Shown piece after piece: positions 23,466 to 35,382 of a stretch of DNA of 64,000 nt; the first letter of the stretch is position 1, and each line of letters opens with the position of its first letter. Below the pieces are notes generated by a model that had not been told where the DNA came from, made no database searches, and saw nothing but the letters and a program-made list of their open reading frames with translations. The position numbers and the translations under genes are program-made. The stretch comes from Tieghemostelium lacteum (Eukaryota; Evosea; Eumycetozoa; Dictyosteliales; Raperosteliaceae): contig LODT01000004.1 of assembly GCA_001606155.1 (NCBI GenBank), positions 620,001 through 684,000 of the forward strand, written 5' to 3'.

Positions 23466-26402
23466 ATGGAGTCATCAAATATAAATAATGAATCATATGA
23501 TTTTCCTTCTTTTTCATTTGATTCTGTTGAAATTCATTCTATACAGAAAGAGAATAAGCAACAACAAAGTAATAACAGAGTTGACACTTTATTAAATAAT
23601 AATATTTTCTCAAATTTATTAAAATTTAAAGGAATTATAAGTGGAACTACAGATGATTATAACCAAGTACCAAATACCGACAGTCTTTCAACATTTACCA
23701 TTCTCAGAGATAGATTATTTAAATTAAAAGAAAATGTAGATATATTAGAACAGCGGCACTTGATACTTCAAAAAAAGCAACAACAAGAGGAGGAACAACA
23801 GATAGTAAATAGTAAAAAAAGAAAGCAAATGGACGAAAATAATGATATAAACTGTAATATAGTAAATAAGAATATTAAATTAGATAACAATAGTAATTTA
23901 ATAGATTCACCAGTAGGTTTAATTAAATCTGCATCAATTATAGAAGATAAAAAGTCACCGCCTCAAGAACCATATAAATCCATAAAAAAACTGACATTAT
24001 CATCCCCAAAAACACCATTATCTATAAATAACAATTTGAATAATATAAGTAACAATACAAACATTGTGAATAATAATCAAAAGTTAAGTTTAAAGTTATC
24101 AATTTCAAAACCAACTACATTGAATAGTAAGTTAATAATACCAGAAACAACCAAAGTGGATGTTTTGACAACAATGGAATTGTCTCCTATTGAATATAAT
24201 GATTCAGATAATGAAATTATATTTCTGAATTATCAGTTAACTATAGACCAGTTAATGGATAGACTTGGGAAATGTGTAAATATAAAAAGCCATGAAAATA
24301 ACAAGTCATGGACTGACGATAAGGCGTCTTTCAGTGACACTATACTTCCATTTAAAGTACATAAAGTCAGTCAGAATTGCTATAAATGGTTTCAAGCATC
24401 GTGGGCTGCTCAAATTGAGTTCTCATTTACTCTGTGTTTTGAATCACTAGTTTTACAGTTAGAGAAAGATGTTGGTTTAAATAATGCCATTGAAGAAATG
24501 TTGGCTGAGGAAAGTGTGTTTTTACCTGAACTCTTTGAAATTAAAGGGTTGGTAGTTACATGGGGACATGCAACCACGGTCTATTTCCTACCATTGACAG
24601 AGAGTGAAGATTCAACACTGACAAAAGAAATGATAAATTCAAGATGGAGTTTTATCCGTTTGGTTTTAGAGAATCAGTATTCGTACAAGTATTTGTATAA
24701 TATGAAACCTCAGTTAAAGTTATTTTTGTATAAAGGTATAAAAGTAAAACATAATTTAATGGATCCTAAGATTGCGGCATGGCTTTTGGAATCTGACAAA
24801 AATAAGGATCGTACACTGTCTCAGTTGTATTTAGAGTATACTGATACTATATCACGTAATGTCACAGTTGGAAAGAATTTATTTGATCGTTCGTTTCTGT
24901 GTTGTCAGAGAACTATAAATACAATGCAAAGTCTATTGAAAAGGCTACATTACCAGAAAGATCTTTTAAAGATATTTTTGGATATTGAAATGAAGATTCT
25001 ACCTATTTTCTCTCAGATGGAGTATGATGGGATTGGGTTCTCAGATCAACAGTTTGACTACTCTAAATCACTTATAGAGTCAAAGATAAAGTATCTTACC
25101 TACAAGAGTAGAATTCTTCTACCTTGGAAATCACATGAAAAGATTGATTTGGGATCATTAGATGAAATGTCAGATGTATTATACACTGATTTGAAACTTC
25201 CAAAACCTGATAATATCCCAAAAGATACTGTGGAAAAGGGAAAAAAATCATTTTGGTCAACTAATGCTGCTCATATGGATAGTATCTCACATTATCACCC
25301 AATGCCAGCTATCATTACAGAATACAGACGACTGACTCATCATGTAACTCATTATATTGAAATTTTGGGAAAATATCAATTCTCCAATAAAAGATTCAAT
25401 AGTATGAGAAGAATATATTCAACTATTCTGCAAACTATTGTACCAACTGGTAGAATAACTATGGTGTATCCTAATCTACAGAATATACCTCACCCAATTG
25501 AATTCTTACAGTGTCCTGGTGGTATTGATTTCTCTCAAGAATCTATACCCTCTCCTGATGACGATATATCTAAAGACACATTTGACTATTCTACCGATCC
25601 AAATTATATAAATTTACTAAAACTAGAGAAAAAATGTGAAAAGGTAACTCTCACCATTCGAGATTCATTTATACCGAAAAAAGGTTGTATATTCTTGTCA
25701 GTGGACTACAGTCAAATTGAACTTAGAATTCTTACACATTTCTCAAGAGATGAGAAACTCATGGATCTGTTTAATGAAAAGAAACATTTGGATGTTTTTA
25801 AGGTCATGTCACATCAGATTACTGGTGTTCCTTTGGAATTGATAACTACAGATTCAAGAAATTTTGCAAAGCATTTATGTTATGGTATATTATATGGAAT
25901 GGGTGCTAAATCACTCGCAAAGAAATTGTTTATATCTGTTGATAAAGCTAAGGGTGCACTGTCAAGTATCAACACTACCTATCATCAGTTATCAAAGTAT
26001 TTAAAATCTGTAGATGACAGTTGTGTACGTGATGGTTTTGTTAGTACTCTTTATGGAAGAAAGAGATTCTTTCCAGAGGTTACCGCAACTACTGATTTTG
26101 CAATACTTGGAAAGAATAAAAGAGCAGCTAGAAATACAATTCCTCAAGGTACTGCTGCTGATATTATCAAATTGGCAATGGTTAGAATTCAAGAACAATT
26201 TGAACAATTACATCTAAAATCTATATTTGTACTTCAACTTCACGATGAACTACTATTTGAAGTGCCTGAAGAGGAACTCGATCAATTAGCTCCTATTGTA
26301 AAAAATATTATGGAAAATATAGTTGAATTGGCAGTACCATTACCAATCAGAATGGCTACTGGATATAGTTGGGGTTCACTTAAACCTTATGTTTGTAAAT
26401 AA
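23466..26402 (+). CDS. Family A DNA polymerase of the theta/nu (POLQ/POLN) type, without helicase
   Basis: An intronless 978-residue frame. Residues 1-~260 are Asn/Ser-rich and low complexity. The middle carries a degenerate exonuclease-like domain of POLQ/POLN type (GLVVTWGHATTVYFLPL, DPKIAAWLLESD). The polymerase domain follows: MVYPNLQNIPHPIEF, motif A SVDYSQIELRIL near residue 747, motif B RNFAKHLCYGILYGMGAKSL near 798-818, TIPQGTAADIIKLAM, and motif C LQLHDELLFEV near 925. All catalytic carboxylates and the motif B Arg/Lys are present, so it should be active. CYG in motif B is typical of theta/nu rather than bacterial Pol I. Such enzymes work in end joining, interstrand crosslink repair or translesion synthesis in the nucleus. 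The length and missing helicase favour a POLN-like form, or the polymerase half of a split POLQ. Confidence 0.9.
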   Translation: MESSNINNESYDFPSFSFDSVEIHSIQKENKQQQSNNRVDTLLNNNIFSNLLKFKGIISGTTDDYNQVPNTDSLSTFTILRDRLFKLKENVDILEQRHLILQKKQQQEEEQQIVNSKKRKQMDENNDINCNIVNKNIKLDNNSNLIDSPVGLIKSASIIEDKKSPPQEPYKSIKKLTLSSPKTPLSINNNLNNISNNTNIVNNNQKLSLKLSISKPTTLNSKLIIPETTKVDVLTTMELSPIEYNDSDNEIIFLNYQLTIDQLMDRLGKCVNIKSHENNKSWTDDKASFSDTILPFKVHKVSQNCYKWFQASWAAQIEFSFTLCFESLVLQLEKDVGLNNAIEEMLAEESVFLPELFEIKGLVVTWGHATTVYFLPLTESEDSTLTKEMINSRWSFIRLVLENQYSYKYLYNMKPQLKLFLYKGIKVKHNLMDPKIAAWLLESDKNKDRTLSQLYLEYTDTISRNVTVGKNLFDRSFLCCQRTINTMQSLLKRLHYQKDLLKIFLDIEMKILPIFSQMEYDGIGFSDQQFDYSKSLIESKIKYLTYKSRILLPWKSHEKIDLGSLDEMSDVLYTDLKLPKPDNIPKDTVEKGKKSFWSTNAAHMDSISHYHPMPAIITEYRRLTHHVTHYIEILGKYQFSNKRFNSMRRIYSTILQTIVPTGRITMVYPNLQNIPHPIEFLQCPGGIDFSQESIPSPDDDISKDTFDYSTDPNYINLLKLEKKCEKVTLTIRDSFIPKKGCIFLSVDYSQIELRILTHFSRDEKLMDLFNEKKHLDVFKVMSHQITGVPLELITTDSRNFAKHLCYGILYGMGAKSLAKKLFISVDKAKGALSSINTTYHQLSKYLKSVDDSCVRDGFVSTLYGRKRFFPEVTATTDFAILGKNKRAARNTIPQGTAADIIKLAMVRIQEQFEQLHLKSIFVLQLHDELLFEVPEEELDQLAPIVKNIMENIVELAVPLPIRMATGYSWGSLKPYVCK

Positions 26403-26743
26403 ACTGTATAAACAAATTGTATACACTTTTACTTCATCATTGTTGTACTACTATATGTTGATATTGTATTGGTTATACTTCTATGTACTTTTTAAAATTA
26501 AATTTTGGGATAATTGAAAATGAAGTTACATATGCTGAACTTAAATTGATAGAAATAGCAATAATTTGAATATAATACTACAATTGTGTAGCAGCTTTGA
26601 TCCTTATCACTCAGATCTCATTTACCTTATATATTTATTTTCCCACCTTTAATTACATGTATTATTATATTCAGACATCTTATCTCTTCAAATATATATC
26701 AAAAAAAAGTAAACTTGTAAATTTATTATGATTAAATTTGTTT
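26403..26743. other. Convergent intergenic region
   Basis: About 340 bases between the 3' ends of the polymerase gene and the 390-residue minus-strand gene. Nothing recognised beyond AT-rich 3' flank. Confidence 0.5.
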
Positions 26744-27916
26744 TTAGGATTCGTATCCTGATTCTCCAGAGTTTGAAAGGGTACCATCAATATCTTTATC
26801 ATACATGGTATTAAAAGTTGCCTTTGAACCACCAAAACCAAGGTAAACTTTACCACCAGAATAAACAAAAGTAAGTTCATCTCCAAATGTACCATCACTT
26901 TTCATTTCATATACTCTATTTTGATCATCAAAAATAAACCAAGTTGGTTGAGCTTTACTATCTGATTGTCTTCTAATATAATAATTATTAAAAATAGAAC
27001 CATCTCTGCAAAATGGAACTGTTGAAACTGCATTTTCCCATCTCTGATCCTGATAGTCACCATCCTTATTTTTAAGATAATACCATTGTTTGTTGGTAAC
27101 CGAATCGGAAAGATAGAACACACCACTTTTATTTGGATGTTTGAATAATATCTGCCCTCTTTTGAAGTATCCTTGAGTATCATAGGTAATACTATCTACT
27201 GGGACCATTTGAATCCAACCGTCATCATCAATATAGGAATATCTACGATATCCATTGGATTCATTGAATAGCATTGTCATTGATACACCACTCTTTACAG
27301 TATCAATTGTTTTAGCTATACCACCAACAAATACAGTTTCTACTGGATTTTCATTTTGTTTTAAATCCTTTAGATCAATTTTGGTTTCGTTTACATTTGA
27401 TTTGAATTCACCATCAGTGTCTTCTTTAGTGAAATATCTTATGCAAAAGCCATTTAGTTGAAGTCTTGGGTATGTTTCGTAGTCGCTTGTCACGATGGCA
27501 TAATTTACATACCGGTCATTAGTTTTGTTAATACACAAATATTCTTCAGTACGATGGTAATTTCTTACATAACCATTTTCATCATAATAAAACTGTTCTG
27601 GGTTGGATCCTCCATCTCTATTGATATAAAGAAAATTATTGTATTTCCTTGCGACGGCATTTTTGAACTTGTAGTTCAATATATAATTGGGTGGAAATGG
27701 GTCATAGACTGGGGACTCAAAATCAGGAACATACAAGATAAATGAATTATCTGGTAACTTTTCAGGGAAGAGGTACTGACGATAGGGTACTTGTGAACAA
27801 TTAGCAGAAGGCACCAATCTCAGGACATCATCAGATCCACTATTTATCAAAGAATAATCAGTTGAACCGTCATTCAAAACTAAAATTGATGCTCTATCAC
27901 TTTTCATAAAATTCAT
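26744..27916 (-). CDS. Unrecognised 390-residue protein rich in Tyr, Asp and Gly
   Basis: A long intact frame starting MNFMKSDRASILVLNDGSTD. It has no signal peptide and no hydrophobic segment long enough for a membrane helix. Aromatic, Asp/Gly-rich strands recur (YYDENGYVRNYHR, YSYIDDDGWIQM, WYYLKNKDGDYQDQRW, VYEMKSDGTFG), which suggests an all-beta protein, possibly of propeller or trefoil type with degenerate repeats. Two start codons three residues apart are possible. It lies tail to tail with the polymerase gene and has a 1.3 kb AT-rich upstream region. I cannot assign a family or function. Codon use is like that of its neighbours. Confidence 0.75.
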   Translation of the reverse strand: MNFMKSDRASILVLNDGSTDYSLINSGSDDVLRLVPSANCSQVPYRQYLFPEKLPDNSFILYVPDFESPVYDPFPPNYILNYKFKNAVARKYNNFLYINRDGGSNPEQFYYDENGYVRNYHRTEEYLCINKTNDRYVNYAIVTSDYETYPRLQLNGFCIRYFTKEDTDGEFKSNVNETKIDLKDLKQNENPVETVFVGGIAKTIDTVKSGVSMTMLFNESNGYRRYSYIDDDGWIQMVPVDSITYDTQGYFKRGQILFKHPNKSGVFYLSDSVTNKQWYYLKNKDGDYQDQRWENAVSTVPFCRDGSIFNNYYIRRQSDSKAQPTWFIFDDQNRVYEMKSDGTFGDELTFVYSGGKVYLGFGGSKATFNTMYDKDIDGTLSNSGESGYES

Positions 27917-29236
27917 CTATGGATTGATAAAAAAAACAAATAAAACTTAAAACCTAATTCTAATAATAATAATAATTATAATAAATAGTTTATTGTTTAC
28001 TTACTTTTGTATGTTGTTATTGTTTAGAAAACAAATTGTTTGATGAATAATTTTTAATAATTTTGTTCTACCATTTTAAATAAAAAGTGATACCCCATTC
28101 AATAATTTTAATTCAAAATTCTGTATTTATTTGAAAGGCTTTCTGTCACTCTAATTAATTTATATATTTGTTATTATTTGCACAATGAAAAAAAATAAAA
28201 TGTGTATTTTAGTAAAAATAATTCAATGAAAATGAAATAAGGTCTTTTTCGACTTCAACAAATTTATTTTAGGTTGTTTTGGGTTTTTCAGGTTCTAAAG
28301 TGAAATATGCATTTTCTGTATCTTTATCATTGTCATTATCATTATTTTACTTTCATCATCTACCACACATAATGAAATTTCAGTTACTGTGACAATAGTT
28401 AAGCACTGGATCATTAGCAGTTAAAATGACACGAATAGTCATTAAATCTTCCTGTATCAACAACAGCAACAACAACTGGTGTACTGGATCATGGAGTGGA
28501 CCACAAGAATTATTCCAGCAATTAATAATCTGTGTACTTGTAGTTCTTATAGAGTAGGAAGCAATCCTATTTGTCATTTACAATGGCGGTGTACAATATC
28601 AAATATACATTCAAACTGTAAATGCCGGTATTTACTAGTATTGTTTCAAGTAATCAACCACGACAAGTAATGACTCACACATTTACTTTTCAATCATCAT
28701 AAATAAAAGAAAAGAAAATAAAGATAACTATTACTTTATCCTATATTGGTGATATTTTGTTAAAGAATGTTCATAAATTTTATTTTTGCTGACAATCATA
28801 TTTGATTCTTTCTTTACTCATGTTTGTGAGAAAATAAATAAAAATTTGAATTTAATTCAGCAATGAATACAAAAAATATTAATAATCAAAAAACCACAGA
28901 AACCACCTAGTTCAAGTGGTACTATTAATGTAGGACATTTCCTACAAAATAATCAAATAGTTATGTTTTATAGGAAAATTAAAAAATTGATGAATTGAAA
29001 TTGAAGTGAGATATTATACTTTGATAAGTATGATACTATTGTTAGATTGGGAAAGCTGGTAGACAAAAGTCATTATTTAGGGAAGGAACAAAATAATGAA
29101 TAAGAACCTTTCCTCCTTCTTCTAATAAATCTTGAATAAAATAAATATCCTAAATATGAAAATCCTAAATTAAAAATTGGTTTTATTATTTTTAAAAAAA
29201 AATAAATATTTTTCCCTCCTTTTTTTTAAATCAGTA
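27917..29236. other. AT-rich divergent intergenic region (1.3 kb)
   Basis: Separates two divergently transcribed genes. Between about 28380 and 28670 the composition is less AT-rich and both strands show short open stretches (one with a CAACAG run at 28460), which could be an old gene remnant, but no reading is convincing. A small inverted repeat, TGTAGGA-4 bases-TCCTACA, lies near 28930-28950. Otherwise nothing recognised. Confidence 0.4.
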
Positions 29237-31928
29237 ATGACAATAACTAAAAAATTAAATAATACAACAACACCTTCAAGAAAAAAAGTATTAAAGCCTG
29301 CTATATTATCATCTGACAGTGAGGAGGATGACAATACACTATCAAAATCATCTAATAAAAACAAAAGTTCAACAAATATAAAAAGTATTGTCAACACAGA
29401 AACTTATCAACAAAACGATCATGCAAACCAAAAACTATTAGAGGTTTTAAAGAGGATTGATAACATAGCTAAAAAACAGAAATGGAATTGGGATAATATT
29501 AAAATTCAGTTATCTCAACATCCAGAAATTTCACTTGAATCTGTAATATTACCTCTTAAAAAGAAAAGAGAAAGAGAGTCACATAAAATTAAGAATAAGG
29601 ATAACCATCTTGTAAAAACTAAAGACCTGCAACAACAACAGCAAAGACCAAAAACTCCACCTAAAAAAGAATTATCAGAAAGTGAAGAAGAGATTATAGT
29701 TAGTACTAAAAAGAAACCAATAAGAAGACTAAGAAATATCATTGAAGATGATGAAGATGCTGGTGAACCCTACAAAACTCCAACTAAACAAAAGGAACAA
29801 CTAATACTATTACAGAATGAAAAGGATACAGTATTGAATGAACAACTGGAAAAACAGGATATAGATGAGAATAATAATAATAATAGTAATAATAGTAAGC
29901 AAGAGGAACAATCTTCAAGCAAAATAACAACACCTGTAGGAAAACCAAAAAATAGATTATCATCACAATTAAGAACATTAAAGAGAATGAGTATTTCAAA
30001 TAAGAATATATTAAATTTCTTAGAGAATGAAACACTTTCTGGTGATACTAAAGATAGTACTCAACAAGATCTAGAAAATAATTATTTAAATGATAATAAT
30101 AATAATAATTATAGTACACCTGATAAAATAAGCAAATCACCAAAAAGTAAAACTATATTAGAAGATGATGAAGATGAAAATATAGAATTAATTGTTGTAA
30201 ATTCTGCTAGAAAGAATAAATTACTAAACAATAAGTATTTTTCATCACAGTTAGATGAAGAAGAAGATGAAAAAGAATCCCAAGAAACTGATAAATTATT
30301 GGATAATTTATCAAATACCTTGGTTTTTAACGATAATAATAATAATGATAATAGTAATAATAATAATAACATTGATAAAGAAATCAATGAAAATGATATT
30401 ATAAATACATTATCAAATATATCAATTGTATCCACTAGTACTACTTCTGAAACTACATCAGATTCCAATAATACTACACAATCACCATCAATTAATAATT
30501 CATCAAATATTGAATCAGTTATTGAAGATAAATTATCAATCAACACTTCTTCCAACTCCAATACTATTAGTGATTCTAAACTGAATTTAAAGGAAATTGA
30601 GGATCAAGAAAAACAATTATTACAAGAGGAATTAAATAGAGATGTTGATGAACAAGAACAACAAGCAGAAGAATTGCTGAAAGCTGAATTGGAAAAAGAA
30701 ATTGATGATAAAGATAAAGTTGAACAGCTACTTAAAGAAATTCAAATTCAACAAAAACAACAAGAACAGGATAGATTGAAAAAGAATATTTTACCAGTCA
30801 GCAAACAACCACAACCCAATTGGCCAATTGATAAATCAGATGATAAATTTAATCAATCCATGGTTGTGGCACCACTAAACACACATCAAAACCTAAACCC
30901 TCAAGTCAATGAAAATTTTGAATCTCTCAAAAAACTACATGCCTCTGATTTTTACAAGAGATTTAATGCTACCATTTTCAATAATAGATTACCAAAAGAT
31001 ATTATAGAATGGAGTGATAATCATCTTGCAACTCCAGGTAAAGCCATAATTTCAAAAAGTGTATGTATATAAAGATTTGACATTTTGATAAGTGGTTCTT
31101 ATATTTACCATATTTATTTAGAAACTTGGTGTACCAATGGCAAAAATTAGATTATCAAATCAGTCAATTACTAAAATGGATAAATTGGAGAATGTAATTT
31201 GCCATGAAATGTGTCATGTTGCAGTTTGGTTGTTAGATAACAGCACTAAAGCACATGGTAGTGAATTTTTATTTTGGATGAGAATGGCATTGACAAAGTA
31301 TCCAACATTGTCTATTGACATGTGTGATAACTATCATAGAACATTTCCATTTAATTATAAATGTCAGTCTGTTGAGTGTGGTGTTAGATTTGGTCGTACT
31401 CAACCACTGGAAGAACAATTATACTGCGGTGAATGTAAATCAAAAATTATTCCAATTGAAACTATTGAAATTGATTCTAAATATCAACTGTTTTATAATG
31501 ATCATATTAAAAAGATTCAATCTGAATATCCAACTTTAAATCCAACTGAATTGAATTCTATTGTAATGGTTAAATGGAAAAAACAATTAGCTTTTGATCA
31601 AAAGCAAACTAAAATTGATAAAATGACAAAACAACCTACTCCAACACCTCCCACGACATCAACTTCACCAACACCATCTACATCGACATCGACATCGACA
31701 TCGACCAAAACAAAAACAACAGTCTCAGTGCCACCACCTCTTTCATCACTAAAATCAACAACAACAAAAACAAAAACAACACCAACATCAACTACTAGTC
31801 AACCTACTAAAAGATCAGTTCAAATGGTTGATATCCCTTCTACTAAAACCACTAGTACTACAACTAAAAGTGCATCGAAAATAGTTTCTACAAAGAAACC
31901 ATCATCTACTATTTCCTCCAAAAAATGA
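29237..31928 (+). CDS. SprT-family metalloprotease with long acidic disordered N-terminus (GCNA/ACRC type)
   Basis: Exons 29237-31060 and 31122-31928 join in phase 0 to give about 876 residues. The first ~570 residues are disordered, acidic and Asn-rich, with Gln/Glu coiled-coil segments. The SprT domain starts near residue 580 (KKLHASDFYKRFNATIFNNR) and crosses the intron. The zinc-protease motif is HEMCH near 636, followed by HGSEF near 653. A C4 zinc ribbon follows (KCQSVECGVRFGR...YCGECKSK, ~689-720), and then a Thr/Ser/Lys tail. SprT proteases degrade proteins crosslinked to DNA; a long acidic disordered N-terminus with a SprT domain plus zinc ribbon is the arrangement of germ cell nuclear acidic protein (GCNA). 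An earlier in-frame non-ATG stretch exists upstream, but ATG 29237 follows the T-rich leader and is the likely start. SPRTN is less likely because its usual layout is different. Confidence 0.88.
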
Positions 31929-32056
31929 AAACCTTTAAAAGGGTTATTCATATTAGGATATCCTTATAATAAACAGAATACACATTGTTTTTAAAAATAC
32001 CTAGAGTTTAATATCATTTATATTAAATACGGTCTAATATTGAGAGGGGTTTGTCT

Positions 32057-32484
32057 TTAGAATTCAATGTATTCAACTTCATCTTGTGGAGCTGATGAGC
32101 TTGATGGTCCACATAATTCAACTTTTTGACAAATTTGTTTTGGAGTGAAGTTATTTTCAAGATAGGTCTTCAATTATTAATGTTAGTGATATGTTTGCAA
32201 CATAATATTTTTATAATTATGAGACTTACAATGATATCTGGAATATAGTTTTGGACCATACCATCACATTCTGATGAGAATTTTGAACTTAATCTGTTAC
32301 ATTCTGTTTGTAAGAGAGTGATAATTTCTGTTTCAGTTTTGTTTTGACCAACATAGGATTCAGTAACACCAGCAAGATAGGTACAGAGGGTACATTCGAA
32401 TGGGTTTGGTGCTTGGAGTACGTGAATGTTAATAGCGTTGGCTAATGTTACTAATACAATTAATGCTAATAAATATTTCATCAT
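32057..32484 (-). CDS. Secreted saposin B-domain protein
   Basis: Exons 32230-32484 and 32057-32167 join in phase 0 (GTAAGT donor, TTGAAG acceptor) to give about 121 residues. Residues 1-17 (MMKYLLALIVLVTLANA) are a signal peptide. One saposin-B domain follows, with all six cysteines in the family's order: CTLC at the start, TEC and SEC in the middle, and QICQKVELC at the end, the last supplied by exon 2. An NKT glycosylation site sits between. Saposin-like proteins bind or disrupt lipids, and in amoebae they include lysosomal amoebapore-like proteins that act on phagocytosed bacteria. The C-terminus SSSSAPQDEVEYIEF is a short acidic tail. An ATG upstream in frame (32532) would bury the signal peptide, so I chose 32484. 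Confidence 0.88.
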
Positions 32485-32827
32485 TTTGATAATAAACTGA
32501 TTTCTTTTAAAAAAACTATGGTAATCAATCAAATTGAATAAAAAAAAAAAAAATAATCAATTCAAAGTCAAATTGATTTCCCACAAAAAAAAAATCCCCC
32601 TTGCATAATTACCCCTTACTTTGAACAATATTTCAAATAGTGTTAAAATACAATTGAAATTTTTTTAGTGATAAAAAAAGATAAATAAATTCATCTATTT
32701 AAAAAAAATATACAGAGTAAACATTGTCTTCGATTATTTAGGTGAAAACAGTATTTTTTTTTTTTTTTTTATTTTCATGAAAATTCTATCATAGGGGTGT
32801 GATTTTTTATATATATAGACAACCAAT
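32485..32827. other. Divergent promoter region
   Basis: About 340 bases between the saposin and phosphatidylethanolamine methyltransferase starts. It contains long A and T runs (a T run of about 16 near 32757) and an AT-alternating TATA-like stretch just before the plus-strand ATG at 32828. No gene seen. Confidence 0.5.
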
Positions 32828-35189
32828 ATGATAGAAGATAACTCTAAAGAGGAAATTGAATCATTAGTTAGTGAATTCGAAAGTACTAAAAGTTCTTCAT
32901 CATCATCAGATGAATCAGATAAAAATCAAAACATCAGTAGTGGCGAACAGAGTTCAGTAACCAGTGATTTAAAGACTGACACTATGAATTTAGTCAGAAA
33001 TAGAAGTAAAATATCACCAACAAATAGTAACAACAATAGTAATAACAATAACACCAAAAGTAGTAATAGTACTATTAAAACACATATGATTTTCTCTAGT
33101 GACTCAGAATCAGAATCAACTAGTAAAGATAAAACTCTGATAGGTGTAGATTCTGATGGAACAAGATTCTCACTACCATACACTAAAAATCCATTAACAT
33201 TACATCCAATCAAAGATTGGTCATTTTTTGATTACGCCAAGAATGCATCACTTTTAAACTTTTTATTATTATTTTTTAATTTACCTGGTTGGGTACGTAC
33301 TTATTCTCCATTTCTGAATGGAATTTCAATGTAAATAGCACACACATGGCATGATTTATTAACATAATTTTTTACAATTTTAATAGTTTTTCATCGGGTG
33401 GTTTTTATTTTGGAGATTTGGTTATAATATAGGTTTAGGTTTGATTCTTAGATATCAATCAAATAATACATTTTTAACAAAATTGTTTAAAAAGATTGGT
33501 GATAAGTCAAATATCTCTTATAATTATACCAAAGCTTTTTGTACATCTGGTATGGGAAGTGATTATGATTTTGATGTATGTAATGATAGAATAATATTTT
33601 AGTGAAAATAATCAGAGATATTAATAATTTAAAATCAAAAAAACTATAGAAAATACCAGCAAGTTATAATGCATGGTTAGCTTTTAGACATGTAGTTGAT
33701 ATTGTATTAGCTAATGATTTGATAACCTATGTTGTATTTTGTTTTGCCTATTATGAATTCCCCAAAGATTACAGTTGGACAATTATTCCATGTTATATTT
33801 TGGGAGCATTCTTGTGTGCCTTCACATTTTGGGCCAAAACTGATGCCTATCGTGTTGTAAAAGATTTTGCATGGTATTGGGGTGACTTTTTCTTTTTGGT
33901 AGAACAAAAGTTGACTTTTGATAGAGTTTTCTCCATTAGTCCACATCCAATGTACACTATTGGTTACACATTCTATTATGGTGCATCATTGATTACACAA
34001 TCCTATACTGTATTGTATGTCTCATTGTTTGCACATGTTTGTCAATTATTGTTTTTGGTTGTTGTTGAAGATCCACACATTCAAAAGACCTATCCAGATA
34101 TTGTAGAGGACCCATTCATTCAAAAAGAAAAAGTAAGAACATACTTTGGACATGATCTCATCATTTTCAAAAACTTTTTACCATTTAGAGCTGCTGATAT
34201 TTTCACACTCATCATTATTGTCTATACCTTAGTATTGAATTGTCTAAACCTTCCAACTTGGTTCTATGTCATTCAAGCTATCTTTTGGAGATGTGTACTT
34301 TCTCTTGGTCTTGGTACATTACTTGCAAAACAATCATCATCTCAATGGTGGACAAAAACCTTTAAAGAAATTAACCAAGATTCACTCTATGCTTTCCAAA
34401 ATTGGAAATCGTATGTATAAATTATCATATATAATAATAAGAATAATAATACTAATATATATATTAAATTTTTAATTTAGAATTTATAATCTATGTTTGT
34501 TAATGACCAATATCTCATTTACATGTTGTTTCTTTAAATTTGCACAAATTGATTTGAATTTCTTTGGTGGAATATTTTGGAGACAAATTTTAGGTTTAAT
34601 GTTGATTTTACTCAATTTGTGGTCATCAGTTTCCACATTTGAAGTTTTGGGTGAATTTGGATGGTTTTATGGGGACTTTTTCATTGATGAAGTTCCATCT
34701 ACACTCTATTACACTGGTATCTATAGATTTTTGAATAATCCAGATTCAGTTACAGGATTTGCAGCCTATTATGGATTGTCATTGATTGCTGGTAGTTTCC
34801 CACTATTTGCATTATCTATATTCTCACAAGTTGCTAACTTTTTATTCTTGAAATTTGTTGAAAAACCACACATGAAGAAACTCTATGGAAACAAAGTACG
34901 TTCTCAAAATGGTATCACCAGAGGTATTCAAGAGATTGTCACTGAACTTGCTGAAAGTTCACCACCAATTCAAAAGATTGTAAACAAGACTAAACACATT
35001 ACTGAACGTGTTGAAAAGAAAGTAACTGAACGTGTCAATTCACTTTTGGATGAACTACGTGAAAAAGGTTTACCACTATCTGCTGAACAAATTGCAGTAT
35101 TAAAACCATTCATTGAAAAGTATAAAAAATCAACATCTTCCACATCTTCTTCATCTTCCTCTTCCTCTTCCAAACCAAAATCCAAATAA
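32828..35189 (+). CDS. Two-domain phosphatidylethanolamine N-methyltransferase (CHO2/PEM1-like)
   Basis: Exons 32828-33292, 33387-33575, 33650-34410 and 34481-35189 join in frame to give about 707 residues. The first ~125 residues are Ser/Asn-rich and cytosolic. Several hydrophobic segments follow in two repeated methyltransferase-like halves. The first has FDRVFSISPHPMYTIGYTFY and VVVEDPHIQKTYP, the second YYTGIYRFLNNPDSVTG and KFVEKPHMKKLYG; HPMY and the EDPH/EKPH elements are characteristic of phospholipid methyltransferases that bind S-adenosylmethionine in the ER membrane. In fungi the two-domain enzyme makes the first methylation of phosphatidylethanolamine on the way to phosphatidylcholine. 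The C-terminus is a Ser-rich helix-forming tail. I used donor GTACGT at 33293 because the later GTAAAT site does not restore the frame; that splice is the least certain one. Confidence 0.88.
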
Positions 35190-35382
35190 CAGAATATGGT
35201 AATTAAAAAAAAAATAACAAACCAGATTTATATATATATATCAAACAATAAATAATAACATTTTTTATTTTAAATGGATTATGATATTTTCAAACTTTAC
35301 ATTATTATAATTGTCCAAATAAAACCAAAGTGGTTGCATATTTCAAGGAATAAAATATAAAAAAATTATTTATTTAGTTGAA

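Noticed and set aside
28380-28670. Overlapping short open frames on both strands in the 27.9-29.2 kb spacer
   Set aside because: Neither reading looks like protein for more than about 30 residues, and no splice partners were found.
30109-30561. A 150-codon minus-strand open frame (Leu/Ser-rich)
   Set aside because: Antisense of the acidic Asn-rich part of the SprT-protease gene; no recognisable content.
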